DNA of 64,000 nucleotides from Gibbula magus (GCA_936450465.1 OW388303.1:2997693-3061692), one strand, 5' to 3'; shown: positions 21,780 to 36,204, counted from the first letter of the stretch. Numbers and translations are program-made. The notes: generated by a model from the sequence alone, not told the origin.

Positions 21780-22400
21780 TATAGTGGTAGAGAATAGCAT
21801 TTTTCATCTAGACTTGGCTTCCGCGGGAGATATAGCTACTTGCGCTTCTAGCTAGGAGATATTGTGTTGACGGTAGATTCTGCACACCTGTCAGAGTCAA
21901 CCATACATGTATGTCATGACATCAAAAACTTGACATTGCAGTATCATGACGTCATAAACATGATGATGCCCCAGTGTTATAACATTACCACACTGGAAGT
22001 CTAATAACAATGCTGTTTTAGAGATGTACATGTTTCATTGAATGTAAGGACGAACGGTTTTGAAAGAGAATATATCACACTCGTGTATAATAATAATGAT
22101 AATTGGATATTTATATTGCGCCTTTTCCACACCCTTAGGTATGCTCAAAGCGCTACAATTATTACCCTGAAGGAATTTCAAAGCTGCTACTAAGCGCTTC
22201 GTCAGTACTTCCCGTATTCAGGTACCCATTTATACAGCTGTATATACATGTAGTAATATTACCTCGGTAAGCGTCGGATATGTGTAACTTTTATCAACTC
22301 GGTTTGATATGTTTGATATCAGAAGACAATTGGGTGATATAGATATTCTCCATGTACTCGTACGGCTGTATAACCTCTGTCTGTGGACATCCGCGGAAGT
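21780..22400 (-). mobile_element. TGACGTCA-bearing element, copy 2
   Basis: Reverse complement of the element at 11400-11870. Shared blocks include the end foldback (gttgataaaagttac), tttcaatgaaa..gtacatctct, atcatcatgtttatgacgtc (TGACGTCA at 21947-21954), ctgacagg..tgtgcagaatctac, and the paired gagatat hairpin near 21825-21870. A different repeat (22086-22240) interrupts it, so that insertion is younger. Confidence 0.6.
22086..22240 (+). repeat. dispersed repeat inserted in the TGACGTCA element
   Basis: Begins with a short ataataataat tract, then ggatatttatattgcgcc, gctcaaagcgct, and ends ggtacccatttatacagctg. I recall this 'gcgcc..tcaaagcgct..ggtacccattta' pattern as common in marine invertebrate genomes, but could not check it. 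Confidence 0.55.
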
Positions 22401-23884
22401 CATAATTTCTTAAAGCTAGTTATGTGACTGTCTTCTTATGAAATAGCATCCACACAATCCCTCTCGCATACAGATCAGTCATTAGATCAACTGTTGACCT
22501 CCACGTGTACTCTTGGGTATGACTTAGGATACCACATTAGTCATTCGACCATCACGCTTGTTTCATCATGATCTTACCTTATTATATAATCAGACATGGC
22601 TTATTGGGAATGGCTTATTGGTGAAATAAACAATCAAGCTAGCAACAGTGACGCTATCTAAACATTCACTGTGAGCATTAAGGGCAAAATAAATCGTCAC
22701 GAGTGCTTTCCTTTATATAGAGAAGTGAAGGCTGATTTATTACATCAAGCCTGTATTTGTTAAAACTATGAAATAATAGATTGCTGAACAGTTTAGTCGA
22801 CTGATATGTTCATATCATTTCTTCACATGCGTTAATATGATGTTTCGATCGTGGCGGCACCAGTTGATGTCATTTTTAAACCAGGGCTTATATTGGTAGG
22901 GCGCCCTGAGATATTGAATGATGATCATCTGAGTGTAAAAGACCATTGTCAAAGTTAACCCTGAAACGTAGCCCATGCTGGCTGATACGATGTAATAATA
23001 ATGTAATAATTCGTAAACAATTCTGAAGTATTTCCAATTATTCGTGAGGTACTGCTATTGGTAATGTTTTTTGTCTTACTTGCGTTAACCTCTTAGAATG
23101 AAGATGACGAATGGATACTCAAATCAGTCCTCAAACTATATCCTATAAAGTTAACATTGAGAGAAACTGCCTATGCAATTTTGTTTGGTTCATTCTCCAC
23201 TAAACGTGCATATTGGTTGGTGTATGTGCTGGGAAATAAAGCGTTTCATATATTAATATTAGTACACGGAATTTGTGGGGGATAATCACGTGAACAATGT
23301 CCTGAAGTGACTGGACTGTAGCATCCGTTTGCTTGATTTTATTTTGGTCAACACTAATATACCCCTTTTTGTGTTTGAACAGATATGTTACTACACTACA
23401 TACATTGTATATAGAGTGAGTAATGTATACACAGCAACACGAATTAACCATATATTATTATATTTCATTGAATTATTAACATCTTTTGTCATACAAAACA
23501 AATGTCGGGTCTGAAGATGTCCTGTTTTGAAATATGCCAAAAAGGGTATATGGAAATAGGAAATACTTACTTTTCAAACATATATCACATACAATCAAAT
23601 CATTTTCTTCATAAACGTATGGAATAGAACACAAGTATGCATAGCCATCCATGGGATGCATTTTCCTGTGCACGACATCATCAAAGAACAGAAAGACGCC
23701 AGTATAGCAGCTTAACCTGACAATAACTGTTTTTCATCAAGAGACAAATAGTAACTTATCTGTCATTCATTTGTTGTCACGAATCTAGTTCAATATAAGA
23801 TGAACATGATTTAACCAAAAAAACGTGAACTTTTATATTAACATGTAGCATATTAACATTATATATGTAATGCTAAACTAACGA
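22401..23884. other. no gene seen
   Basis: AT-rich spacer with frames of 83 codons or fewer; none has supporting splice or domain evidence. Confidence 0.45.
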
Positions 23885-24215
23885 AACGTTAGTAAACTCT
23901 GATAGAATGTGTTCTACGGCAAGTAAGCAACAGATACGTCAGCAAATGCAACAGATACGCTACCTTGAACAACCTCAAATCCATTTCTTTATTTATCAAT
24001 GCACTAAGCTTTTTACAATCATAAATCAGAGATAAATTGTGTATGATATAGTCAATAAAATATAAACCATTACAGCATGTTGAAAGTTAGTAAAATCTGA
24101 TAGACAATGAGCAACAGATATCTTCCATAAATGCAACAGATACGTTACCATGAATACATCATGTCCTGTCATAATTAACCAATGCACTAAGCTTACTAGA
24201 TCAAAATTTGGAAAT
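23885..24215 (+). repeat. two diverged direct copies, ~199 bp apart
   Basis: gtaaactctgatag (about 23891) and gtaaaatctgatag (about 24090) are each followed by aagcaacagatac/gagcaacagatat, aaatgcaacagatacg(c/t)tacc and caatgcactaagctt in the same order. Confidence 0.6.
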
Positions 24216-27200
24216 AACCTTTTTACGAAATAGGTAACACATAGAAAACTCAACTAGCGCATTTCACAACCTTCACACTGTTTATGAAACAAGTTAAGAT
24301 TGATTCGATAACAAGTACATCTCGATTAGTTTGGTGGTACTCCCGTTCATCCGCCCCTCCTTGATACCGGAAATGCTTCTTTGGTGAACATATTGTCATT
24401 CATCATGTCGCCTGTAGACTCCACTTGCAGTCAGACACTTTCTTTTACACATTAGTAATGTATTGGTAACGTATTTGTAACGTATATGTTGGTAACGTAT
24501 CTGCTTGGACTTGAAAATGTATTTGGATGTGTTGGACAACCACTTAAAGGCAGAAGAGTACTAATGCTGTCACTCAAAGCACTACGTGCAATATGGCCAT
24601 GTATGAGAGTTGTTGATTGTAAGCAGAATAATTCCACAATAGAAGGCAACATAGGTAAAGTATCTGTTGACATTTTCGCGTACCTTTTCCAATAATGAGT
24701 ATTCCATCCAAAACTACAATGTTATTAGACTTTGTGTGTTTCAGATGATTGTTATATATTGTTGTATAATCTATCTATTTTTGGTTGAGATGACATCGTA
24801 ATTAATTGTATGTACCCTTAGGCTAGGATTTGATTTCATAATGCAATATGAATTTTGGTAATGTATATGTCGGTCATTTTAGACACACATATATTTAAGA
24901 TTTTTTTAAATACTGATACACTAAAGTAATGGATTCATACTGAATGTATTCTAGTGCTATCGAGACATCTTTAGAATATAATTTTCAGAATTGATTATGC
25001 ATAATTTCCAATTAGATATAGATTAGATATAGTTGTAACTGCCTATCGCCTGGAGAGATGCATATTTGTTTAGATTTGACACTTTTAGAAGCCTGAATGA
25101 AAAATATGTTAGTTTCTATAACTTAATTTAAATGTGTACTAACATTGCCATATAGTAAGTTTCATTTTAGAATAAAAAAAATAATATTTCAAAGAAAACG
25201 GTCAAAACATATCCCAAGGAGACATGATTTTCTGGTAAATGCACGTTTTGTGGAGAGGAGCCTTAAAAGTGTTATTATTCAAACATACTTACATAAGACC
25301 CGACATTTTTAAGCATGCCGAGATGAATTTCAATTGTTTTTTAACAACCAAATTATGCATTTCATCAAACCTGTTAAGATATGGTAAAAATGAATAAGTA
25401 ATCAACGATCAAAAATATGACCACGTACATTGTACGATAGTGAGAAAGGGTCGGGAACAGTCACGTTTGGTATCAAAATGGTTAGAAAGTAGTTAAATAT
25501 GTCTCGTTAATATAAACGTTGTTCTGAAAGTGCAGTTCTTTTACAAATCAATGAAGTAAAACCACTGATATCTTATGTACATTTATCAACACACCTTCTT
25601 TATTGTCGCTTGCTTATTAATTCAATTTGAAAAATATGCTTTTCACATCGGGCATCACATATGTAATAGATTATCGTTAAAAGAAATGTTATTGAAATCA
25701 AACTGAAGGACACCATTGTAAATAATATTGTCACGTTTACGAATGATGTAATTCGTCAGGTGACAGCTGTAAGTATTGTGTTCCGGGGACAGTATTCACA
25801 TGATAACGGAAAGACTCTCTTGTGATTTTTGCTGTATTTACTATGACGAGTTTAGATGTAATTCGGTATACATTGTTATTGCCATACACCATTTGTAAAA
25901 TGATTTAGACTTGCAAACATTCAATATTCATGTTCAAATCTACAGCAAAAATTTGCCAACAAAAACTTATTTTTCTTGCTCCCCTTCGGCGTGCTATTCT
26001 AGGCGATAAGTGTCATACCAACCAGTTGATACAAACTGTGTCTTGGTGAACACGTATTATGTACATGTACATATGTATGCTGTCACAAATGCAAATTTAG
26101 TTTCTTGTATTATATATCATTTCGTTTTCGGAGGATTCCAGTAGCATATATACTAGTTTTTTTTATCAGTTATGATTATGCTCTTGTTATAACGGATGTC
26201 GCATATGATTATCATGGATTATGCGAGAAAATTAAAACAAATTATTTCAACATCACGAACATATTAATGAATCGTCAGCGCATAAACAGCCATTTATCAA
26301 TGAATTGATGAAAGTGTCACCTATGTAAGCCAAAGCTATTGCGTCTGTATCTATCTTAACAATCTTCCGATTTGATAGGTGCTAATTGGATAGCTCCTTA
26401 TCGATTGGTGCTAATTAGATAGCTTTTCAACAGGACACATTGCCAGGCGGATATCGACAACAATCACGCAATGGCGTTCATTTCTTTCAAAAACCTTTAT
26501 CCTTTCCATGTATTATTTAGCTCTACTTCCGTACTACATAGACGAACGGCGCCATAAGCTGGAAAAAGTATTGTTTCCTTTGTGAAGAGTGTATTCTGTA
26601 ATATGGAAATAGTTCAGTTTAGAATTGGAGACGGGGAAATGCTCTAGATTATTCCCTTTCATATCGAACTGATTCGACAGTGAGGGCATTGTGCTGATAT
26701 ATAAATTGGTACTAATACTCCAATAAATCCATCATGTGTATGTCTTATTGAAGATACATGTAACTATTTTGTCATTGTTAGTACCGGATATGAAAAGATT
26801 CTCACTGTTGTTTCCGATCCACACAGAGATTACATATTATTCAGACTATAATACAATTTCATAAGCTAACATCTATGAATTGCTTTTATTGTAAATACTG
26901 GGTTTTAAAACGTATAATGTTGTTAGATCAATTGTTGAAATACTGTTCGTATTTCAATTAATTATAAGTAACGTATCTGATGTCATTATTGCCTTTTGTA
27001 TTGTCTTGGCCGGATATTAAATACGACAGTGACTCCTGTTTCACTTCCTGTAATAGTATACACATTGATCCACTCCACGACTGAATCTTTGAAAACCTGT
27101 CCTTGTCCCTTGAGATCACATATAGGTGTTACATGTCTTTCTTGTTTAACAAACTATAACAAAAGTTAGCACTACACTCATAATGCACACACAGCAATGA

Positions 27201-27299
27201 TCAAAACTTGCACAATGTGTTACATATTATTGCTTTTGTAAGGATAAAACTCGGGTTACTTCCAACTCTCTGGTTATCACACACTCGTACCATTAAGCA
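24216..27299. other. no gene seen
   Basis: The frame 24486-24695 has a donor-like atag|gtaaag near its end but no matching exon or domain. A short direct repeat (ggtgctaatt(g/a)gatagct, twice within 26374-26430) is the only repeat noted. Confidence 0.4.
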
Positions 27300-27588
27300 T
27301 GGTGATATGGGATTAAAGGCCACTTTCTAGAGTATTTCACTTATATTATGGCAGCTAGTATTATTGCAGGGAGAAAGCCCGCAACACCACTGTGTTTATG
27401 CATTGCGATGAAACTTGAGTGAATCGGCTGGAACTAGCGAACTATGGGTTGCACTGCGCTGAAATACAGTGTAGCATTGTATCCAAACCTTATTGCAGCT
27501 TGCAGTGTTCTCTACAACTGGCGGGATTCGAGCCTCGGACATCTTGATCCGAAACCAAACACACGAACCACTGCGCTATCCAGCCCAC
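27300..27588 (-). mobile_element. tRNA-derived SINE, family 1, degenerate copy
   Basis: Reverse-strand relative of 62677-62986. The B box is altered (tcgagcctcg in place of tcgaaccccc), and tggaactagcgaactatggg, gtgtagcattg and gcagggagaaagcccgcaac are kept. It is an older copy with internal deletions around the B-box flank. Confidence 0.85.
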
Positions 27589-27711
27589 ATTATTAAGAAC
27601 CTCGGTTTAGTTTCAAAGCACTATCCCTACCAAACCATATACATGTACTCAAGGTTTTTGCAAGGTGCGATATATTATTGCCTGGGGTAGGACCAACTTC
27701 CAAATGCAAGG

Positions 27712-27898
27712 CATAACTCTTGCCAGTCTGCATTACTGGCTGATTTAACCCTTGCGATATTTCCCTCGCTTTGTTGTGTCAAGACAGTGAATAGCTGCAA
27801 CAGAAATGCATAGTGGGCCTGGATTTCTAAACACAGATTTCTTAACGAAATACTGCAATGCCTAAATCAGCCAGTAATGGAGACTGGCAAGAGACATA
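27712..27898. mobile_element. foldback/MITE-like element, ~180 bp
   Basis: A 31 bp arm at 27717-27747 (ctcttgccagtctgcattac...) matches 27863-27893 in inverted orientation with one mismatch, and weaker pairing runs about 20 bp further inward. Directly follows the SINE. No target duplication is certain. Confidence 0.75.
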
Positions 27899-30539
27899 CA
27901 TATACAACTTTTTTCATTTTCAACTCCCCAGTCATTCGGTATGAAGAAACTTAGTTACGTTTACGCTTTTATTACCACATGCAATGACTACATACAACCA
28001 ATTTTAGTAGTGAGATAGTGAGAAAACAATAATTGTATTTGCATTCCAGTTGACACACTCGGCCAATGAAAACATGATTAATTAAATATTACACAAACAG
28101 CATTACATACCCAAGACGTGAATATATGTCTAATTGTATTCATATTGCAGTGTAGTCATAGTCTCTACTGTGACAATACTTATATGTTGAGTATCTGTGT
28201 GTTCCCTTTCTGTAATAGTGAAGATATGATGCCCTGGTGAAATGAGTTCATATTTTATTACAAGAAAACAGAAGCCTTTCACTTAATACCAATTTCCCCT
28301 GGGATTCAACGTTAGTGTTATCAAATGGCATAAATGTAGGACGGGATTAATAGTTCCTCCACAATACATACAAGATCGTACTTCATCATGAAAATAACTC
28401 CGTATAGTCGTCTCATCCATTTTAATGAAGCTCGCACGAAGGACATTCATTTCCAAGCTGCATATATAACTAAATATTGAATTACTTCAGCTCTTGCCTG
28501 TCTTGGAATGTTAACGTTTTCATAGCATCTAAGTCAAAATAACCACTATTTCAGCCATACATTTATCTATATAACTAAATTTCTCAATAGTTGTAAAAAT
28601 TTTAACATTTGATTCAGAAATATATTCAGCAAGTTAGAGAAATGTGACTCGTTTATCGAAGTATTTGAGTTAACACTCGAAGTTTAAGGAGAGATGGGAC
28701 GATGAAACAAAATATTTTAGAATTCGGTTATTTTTTCATAATAGATGGTTTATTGGGTATGTTATCCAAAAATATAAGAACATTCTATTTCCGTATCCAT
28801 GGGGCCACTGCTTGCCACAATTACATTTGTTTTATATACCAGGTCCTATATCTCCATTTTGAACTGAAATCAATGCCGTTAACTACGTTAACTGATCTAT
28901 GAAGTAGTCTCAACTAAAAGTCGAGTCAAACAGTCCTGCAGTAACACTTCGAACATAGGGAAAGCGGGTTACCTTACAACCACCACATTTCTTGAAGACG
29001 CGGACAATGACCAAGTCTAAGATTTAACCTCCGAAAAAGTACTTTTATTTATCAAAATTAATATGGAAAAGGAGTCTATGAGAAATATAATTTTCAGAAA
29101 TACAACTTCTCATTGGCCTTTTTCAAAATTATTTAATAAGATAGTGATATTTGACGAATAAATACTTTTTTCTAGAGTTTGACTGAAGATGATAACAGTC
29201 ACCACACTATCCGATGCTCTTGGTGCGGCCTTAGGAACTATTGCTGACAAATGTCACGCCACTTTGGTTTGAGATTGTGTCGATTTTCTAAAAGAAATAT
29301 TCTATTAACTTGTTTTCTCTCCACTTAAAATGCATTAACACTTTTAAGTGCTTATATTAAGCAGAAAATGCACTGCTAATAAAAAGTGCACTGGCAGATA
29401 TTGGGTTTCACTTGAAGCTGTTAGCATGTGGATAAGATACTAGGTTTTCTGACCCTGCCGTGTGTGGATCGTTAGTCAATAATCACCCATTGTGTTCTGT
29501 TCGACATCTGTGAAGTGCAACCTTAAAAAATAAGGAGGAAATTTACACCACACTTCAACGCCTAATCATCGCTTCGTACAAAAACCGCCTTTAATATTTA
29601 CAACTGTAATCATGTTAAATTTACTGTTTTTTAAACACTTTTTGTCGTTAATGGCATTACATAGTTTTTGTCTGAAATTGGTTATGAGGTTCCTATATAA
29701 AAAGTGGTTCACAAAAAGGCTATGAGACCAACTAAATTAAAGACTGCGTGAGACCATTATCGACCATGCACAATAAACCTCCTCGCCACTAAATTTTATT
29801 GGAGAGGCCTTCCTCGTGCACAGCTTGATTCAAGGGCGAATGCGGTCCTAAACCGGTTTCCTATTAGAAGCTCTGAGAAGGGGTGATGACATTCTAGCGT
29901 TTACAGCTTGGATAAAAAACAACCGAACCAATTGAACGTTTGAATTACGATTGGCATTGAGAACTTCTTCATCGCGATTTATAATCATGTCCATTCGATT
30001 TGCGTTTAGAGGTTGAACTTTAACTGCATGTCCTTCTCGTATTGTCATGTGATACATAAAAAACTAATTCAGCCTAAAAGCTCAAATTGATCAGCAAACA
30101 ATATGAAGATGTATGTCTTGGATAAAGGGGCAATAACTAGTTATGTGAAAAATGAAAATGAATTTGTGTAAAGTTCACAATCTAATCCTTAATTAATATG
30201 AATAACTTACACATCCCAAAGCATAAAACGTAACAAACATATTGTTTTGTCCTGTAATATAATATATAGAAAATATTATTTTTGGATAAAACAATTTCGA
30301 AGGATTTCATGCCATATTGAACAACCCGAAGAGCAATCAAGAGCTAGGATAATGGCTTCCTGCCTATCCAGTAACAATGGCCGATTGACCTGTGTGATGT
30401 ATTCAAACTGCCTGTCCTCCAACACATCAGTTACTCAGTAACTGCGGTGACTGCCAACATTAAGTAGATATTCATCGGTTGTTCTCATGAATGAACTGTA
30501 GTATGTGTAGATTAACTGGGCCCATTGGGAGTAGTTTAT
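27899..30539. other. no gene seen
   Basis: The minus frame at 29848-30057 has an unusual peptide with LNANR, LNANR and VNAR at near-regular spacing, but no start context, splice signal or domain supports it. Confidence 0.4.
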
Positions 30540-32250
30540 GGTTTACAGACTGTTTAGCAGTAGCAGCATGGCTTTAAGAGATTTGTTTCCTTTCCGATAC
30601 TCAGAGTAGATAGACACGCATACAAATGTTACAACTGCAACGGTAGTAACAACCACATCAATTGTACCGATAGTAACAACAACATCCCGTGCCTTCAACA
30701 TCTCTACAGTAGCATTAGTAGATGACTAGAAGCATTTGTAGTAGTTCAGATTTACAGGTTTACCTATGGGCTGTGACCGTCACCAACGCGTCACACGAAC
30801 TGAATGTACAACCATGAGTATAGAGGAATGATATCCCAATTAATCACGCATACGGTTGCACCGGTTTTTTATGAAAATATGTACTGTAAATAATTACCAT
30901 AATGAATAATGTACGCTATAGAGACTAACACCTGATGAATATTAGCACAACGGAATGGGATAACACGTTGCAGAACTAGTGTCTACTTTACGATATCTGG
31001 TATGTTTGGTGGTTGTGCTTAGAAATGCCCCGACAGTTTCTAAAGTAACGGCAACACATTCTGTCCTAAGATTTCAACGAGAATATAATGTGCTGCTAAC
31101 CTAAACGTATTGGAGACTTCTATTGCATACAGACTGATAACTATTCAATTACAATACATTTTCAGAGTTAGACATATGGTTTATTTAAAGTTGTTTACCG
31201 TAAGATTTCAACACATAAAGGGGTAATGTTAAAATGAATTGTAAACCATATTAGTAATCATTATTGTTCTCCGAATGTTTAGAAGTATTTGTGTGGTTTT
31301 AAAAGATGTCTTTCCCTTTCAAGCATTGTGTTTTCATATTTAAAGCCCTTTACAATACCCGTTGAAGGTAATCAGGCATACGACTGCAAATTAATAGATG
31401 TCTACGACGACATCTGTCAACTATATTGCAGTTTGGGTTACCTTAAACTATTTGACGAAATTATTGGCATTACTTTCTACTATAAAGAGTAACCGAATAT
31501 GAAAGGATAACCATCACACTGCCATACCAGTATCTGCTTACAGGACTCAGACTAGTTGTACACATTTGTTCTTTCCTGTCATCAAGATGTGATGGTCACA
31601 CATGCACATCATTTGTTACCAACATTCTATGCATTGCCAATATGTATTCAACATATAGTATAGAGTAGTATCTGTAGATTAGTAAGATCTATTGTCAGTA
31701 GTTTATGGTACACATACTAACCTGGCCGCCAACAGCATACCTAACCCTGTTCAGAAGTACCAGAAAGGTTTTACGACATTTGTTTTTCTTTCCAAACATC
31801 AAAGTCAGGCATATGTATCATCTATTTCATAACAGAGTAGCACAATACCAGCACTTTATGTCTGTATATTCTTCTGTTAGTAGATTAGTAATACTACGAA
31901 TCGTTGCCAGTAAGTTATGGTAGACAGACTAACCCATGACACTCATTTACATCGCAGACCCCGTTGAGAAGTACTAGTACGGCTGTTACGTGATTTATTT
32001 CCTCTCCGATATCCGTGTTCGCCATGGACGCATACAAACGTTCAGATTGACCATACCAGTCCACGAGTCTGTATCGTACGTCTTCAACCAATGCATTGCC
32101 GTATGTATAGATCACCTACTGACTAACTAATGATCATCAATCATCAATATGCCAAAACACGATTAGAAGTACCAGCATGGTTAAACGAGATCGGTTTTGT
32201 TACCAACTATCCCACCCAGATAGCCACGCATACAAAGTGGCGGTGTTTCT
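30540..32250 (+). repeat. decayed ~200 bp tandem repeats
   Basis: The phrase (a/t)gaagtac(c/t)ag.a.ggtt followed by a t-rich stretch, tttccgata and acgcatacaaa recurs in diverged form at about 30554, 31748, 31965 and 32160, the last three about 200 bp apart. agtttatggta(c/g)acag/aac-type blocks also recur (30533, 31701, 31914). Frames within are not considered genes. Confidence 0.5.
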
Positions 32251-33589
32251 ACAACGGGACAACACATGATTATCTCTCAAAACTTCTACATGCCAAAATG
32301 TTTAATTACAAAACGTCAAGGCAGAACTATGCAATTACCTATGGGAATAACGGAACAACTCATAACAATCCATATGGAATATTGATTTCTGACAATTAAA
32401 ATTGAAATCAGTGCTGGTGTAAAATCATATTAAATATTTATTTATTACATTTTAGAAACTTATAGTATATAGATATAAATAAACAGTTCTGCATTCCGTT
32501 CTGTAGTATTTGTGTCATAGCCTATTAATTATTAGTTGCCTCATGTAGAAGTGTTGGCATGTAGAAGTTTTGAGATAAAATTGGACCATCCTTGTTGAGG
32601 TAAGGGTCATGAGAGTAATGGTGCAGTGGACCATGAACTTTGTTGTCTTAAGCTGTAGAAGTAATGACATGTATTAGTTTTGGCCGGTCACCCAATACAT
32701 GCCGTTTGGATCCAACACGTGTATTTGTTTGTGTATATTACAAAGAACCACTGGATATAGGTCAGGATATACAGGCCAGTCCTCACGAACAGGTCAACCT
32801 GCCAAAAGCACCAACAGGATTTGAGACTTCCGATATCCCTGCTACAGCATCTGAAGTGTTTCTACAGTAAGAACAATAGCTATAACTTCAACATACAGAC
32901 TCGAGTCATTCCCTAAGCACGTTGTCCCTTGTGGCATAATTCCTTCATTATAATGGAGGAACACATTGTCGATGGGTCATATATCCACATTACTGCCTCT
33001 ATATGAACGAAATCTGACAGCTCCAATTTCTTTTATCGATTACGAATTCAGCTGACGCAGAGAGCGTTAATATGCCGGAAATAAATTCACTGTCCCCTTA
33101 CCGGGACAAAGGTACCTAAACGTGGTCATTCATTAAAGTTGACTATAACGAATGCCTTGCCAGATTGAGGTTGAAAATGAAGTAACAGTTAAGCGAGACC
33201 TTGAGTTTGCTTCCTGAAAAGATGGTCTAGGGAATTGGAACAATTTGGTCCAGGATAACTCATGTCGATGGATGGAATAAGTTTGAAGACGTAATGTTTT
33301 CAAAACAAGAATTTCTATTATACATCCCTTTCTTCGCACTATTCACAGAAAATGGGAATCTGGCTATTGTTACTGAGGTAATATAATCCCCCGCCGCAAA
33401 TCAATTCAAAATTAACAAAACAGAGAAGAGTCCGTTGTTAAATTAGAAATTAGATGTCAACAGAAACATGATCCAGTTTTATTCACTTATTATGTTTTCA
33501 TTGTAATTGTTGAAACTCTAAAATAGTTTCAAAACTGTGTGTGAACTGGCACACAATGTCAAGATCGTACATACTGGCTTATTACAGCT
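32251..33589. other. no gene seen
   Basis: Nothing recognised apart from short frames. Confidence 0.45.
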
Positions 33590-33965
33590 TCCCATGTGAA
33601 GGTCACCAAAATCTACAATCTCTCTTCGCTTTGACCTTTGGAAAAATCTATTCCAATTTCGTCTTCCCTAGGAAAATTTGTGTAAACTATGTAGATAATC
33701 CAGTGAACTGTTCACAATGACTTTTAACATGCAGATTCCAATTCTGAAAACATCGAAATCGTGCTGTGACCTTGAAAATAATGACAAGATCCCCGAAATC
33801 TAATCAGCCCTACAAGCACGTCTTCCCTGGGAGAAACTTTGTGTAAGAGTGACGATTATCTAGTGACCGCGGCCGGTTCTTGAAATATACTACTGGCAAT
33901 GGTAAAGCGTCGATGTGTAATTGTGCCCTTGAAATGAAGGTCAAGGTCACACAACTGTCAAGCCT
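33590..33965 (+). repeat. two diverged ~165 bp units with AGGTCA motifs
   Basis: cgtcttccc(t)..gaaaatttgtgtaa..atccagtgaac at about 33660 recurs at about 33822 as cgtcttccctgggagaaact..tctagtgac. Each unit carries gaccttgaaa or caaggtca stretches, resembling nuclear-receptor half-sites, here as part of a repeat. Confidence 0.55.
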
Positions 33966-34671
33966 TTTTGCAAAATAACAAAAAAATTAAAGAAACGTTC
34001 TTGAGATTTTACAATTAATACCACAATTACGTATGGACGCACACTGCCGAATACAAAATTGTACCGGGAGTAAAACTGGGATTTAATATGTGTTTTGGAA
34101 GTCGGAAAACTAAAAGTATGTAATCAATATAACAAATCAACTATCATCTAAATATTCATAACATAATTCGAAACCAGATTTGACCATTTTCTCAAGTATA
34201 TATGTATGCGTATCATCGGCATTATCACATTAAATGACTACTAGTGTAATTACGACACTCTACATGTCGTTAAGAACACAACATTATAAAGACTCCGGTA
34301 AGGTCACAACGATATTTCTTTTGCTTCATATTTGATATGAACAAGATAAAGCTGAATAATTTTACGCTTCAATTTCAAATCACTCCTAAACTTTATTTGA
34401 TATGGATACAATTCTCGTACACATTCATCTCTGCCTCCTTTGTAGTTTTGCAGTTGTTGTGCGTCAGGTGTCAAATCTGTGGACAGACGTTATTATATTT
34501 TAGAACCTTCTAAGACAGCTTATATAATCATCTCGGAATCGGACAAAATGAGACTTGGCATATAATCAATATGTTTAGAAAGGCTTCATGTTGTGATGGG
34601 TGACTGTACCTAGAGGTGAACCTCCTTCGACGATATAAATTCCTGTATATATGAGGACCTTATTGTAAAGT
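33966..34671. other. no gene seen
   Basis: AT-rich spacer, nothing recognised. Confidence 0.5.
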
Positions 34672-34860
34672 GTAGCTCAGTTGGTAAAGTGTTTGTACAT
34701 CACCCGGAAGACCGGGGTTCGATTCCGAGTCGTGTCATACCAAAAGACGGTAAAAGATGGGAGTTGTTGCTTCCTTGCTTGACACTCAGCATTATGATAG
34801 AACAACGCTTTAACTGGCGCTGCACTGTGGCTGTCTGGTGCAAAATTCACAAATCGAATT
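34672..34860 (+). mobile_element. tRNA-derived SINE, family 2
   Basis: A box tagctcagttgg (34673-34684) and B box GGTTCGATTCC (about 34716) in tRNA spacing, followed by gggagttgttgcttccttgc and cactcagcattatgatag. The acceptor arms do not pair, so it is not a working tRNA gene. The same B-box flank (catcacccgga.g.ccgggg) and body recur in reverse at 53395-53505. Confidence 0.8.
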
Positions 34861-35689
34861 AGTCCAATGTACATTGTATTGCGGAAAGTAAAGTGTTATT
34901 ATTTTATTTTATGTTTTCACTATACGTTTGAATTGACTTCAGTATAGAGCCTACCTTTCCTTTGGTCATTGGAATACAACTTTTAATATGAAATTGAAAT
35001 CCATCATAGATGTTTCGTTATCTTAATCTTAAGAAAATCAGAAGAAAACATATAATATTTGCTCGTATAACCCGGAAACATATCCGGATCCTAGTTAGTG
35101 TTAGTTCCTGAAAAATTTACAAATTGAAGGACATTTACAGAAAATCAGTTTGGAAAGCAGCAGATCCAACATCTCCCGTAAGGTCCCGTATGGAAATTGC
35201 TTTTTACACCGTTACAATCATGCTCGAAAACAACAAATAATACAGCTGAATTAATCATTCAAAGAACTAGCTCTCATTATAATATATTATTTATTTTGAT
35301 ACTAATTATTGATTGAAAAACCAGAAACGTCCCTCCCTGGTATTACAGTGTTAGTTAGATTGTCAATGATCGTCCATAACCCAGATGATAACAAACGTAT
35401 CTGATGTCACATATTTGGAAACTGACTATAGACAATGAGCGATGGTTCACTCGTCAATAGATCTCCATTCTCTCTCTTCTGGTCCCTCTCAACGAGGATA
35501 TGTTATCGTAATATAATATACGGTGATCTGCCACTAGAAGTGTAAGTTCGAATCCCACAAGGGACTCGCGCTAATGGTGCTAAAGCTTGTATATGCAGAC
35601 CCCCGGGATCGGACGACAACTTGTTGAGCTAAGATATAAGAGCATTCGTACATATATGTACAGCATAGGACATGAAGTGGATAGCAAAC
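34861..35689. other. no gene seen; B-box-like motif at about 35548
   Basis: aagttcgaatcccacaaggg near 35547 resembles a tRNA T-arm, without a convincing A box. The minus frame at 35534-35764 runs across it and is not a gene. Confidence 0.35.
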
Positions 35690-35965
35690 CAGTGTCAGTG
35701 AGGACACCGGTGTTCGTGAAGCGGCGAAATGAATAGAACAAGATGTGAATTGACCAGTGACCACCCTCTGCTACTATACACCAACTGTCCGTGAAGTGTC
35801 AGAATAAATAGTTAAGGATGAACATTTCCAATTGTCCCTCGTATGTCGTTCCTTACATGGCTGAATAAATAGTTAAGGATGCAGATTAACTATTGTCCGA
35901 CAGTCAGTTATGTGCTTGTGTCAGAATGTAGTTAAGGATGTAGGTTGTCAAGTGTTTGACGGTTA
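35690..35965 (+). repeat. ~60 bp tandem repeats, partly decayed
   Basis: gaataaatagttaaggatg occurs at about 35803 and 35862, and a variant gaatgtagttaaggatg at about 35925, each followed by a cca(a/c)(t/g)tgtcc-like block. Earlier weaker units appear from about 35700. Confidence 0.65.
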
Positions 35966-36204
35966 TGACACCGGGAATCCGTGACGTAGCAACATATACA
36001 ACGAGAAAATATGTATTCGCTGTATTCAAGAAATGTCCAGCTGCACATTGTTTCTTTGAGAGACATCTTATAACCTGCAATTAAGAAGGACCCGTTAGAG
36101 TTAATTAGTCAATTGAATTAGTTTTTGCGAAATATTGCGACCATCCGGTGCAGATAAGTGATTGTCTGCATGCATATACTCAGTACAGGACGTTATGTCT
36201 CGTC

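Noticed and set aside
29848..30057. Minus-strand peptide with LNANR repeats
   Set aside because: The peptide pattern is curious, but there is no splice site, leader or promoter and the DNA is not clearly repeated. Not enough to call a gene.
33590..33965. Nuclear-receptor response elements (AGGTCA)
   Set aside because: The motifs occur as part of decayed repeat units, so their presence is explained by the repeat. Function cannot be inferred.
34672..34744. Functional tRNA gene
   Set aside because: A and B boxes are present but the acceptor arms do not pair, and the same head occurs attached to the same body elsewhere, so it is a SINE.
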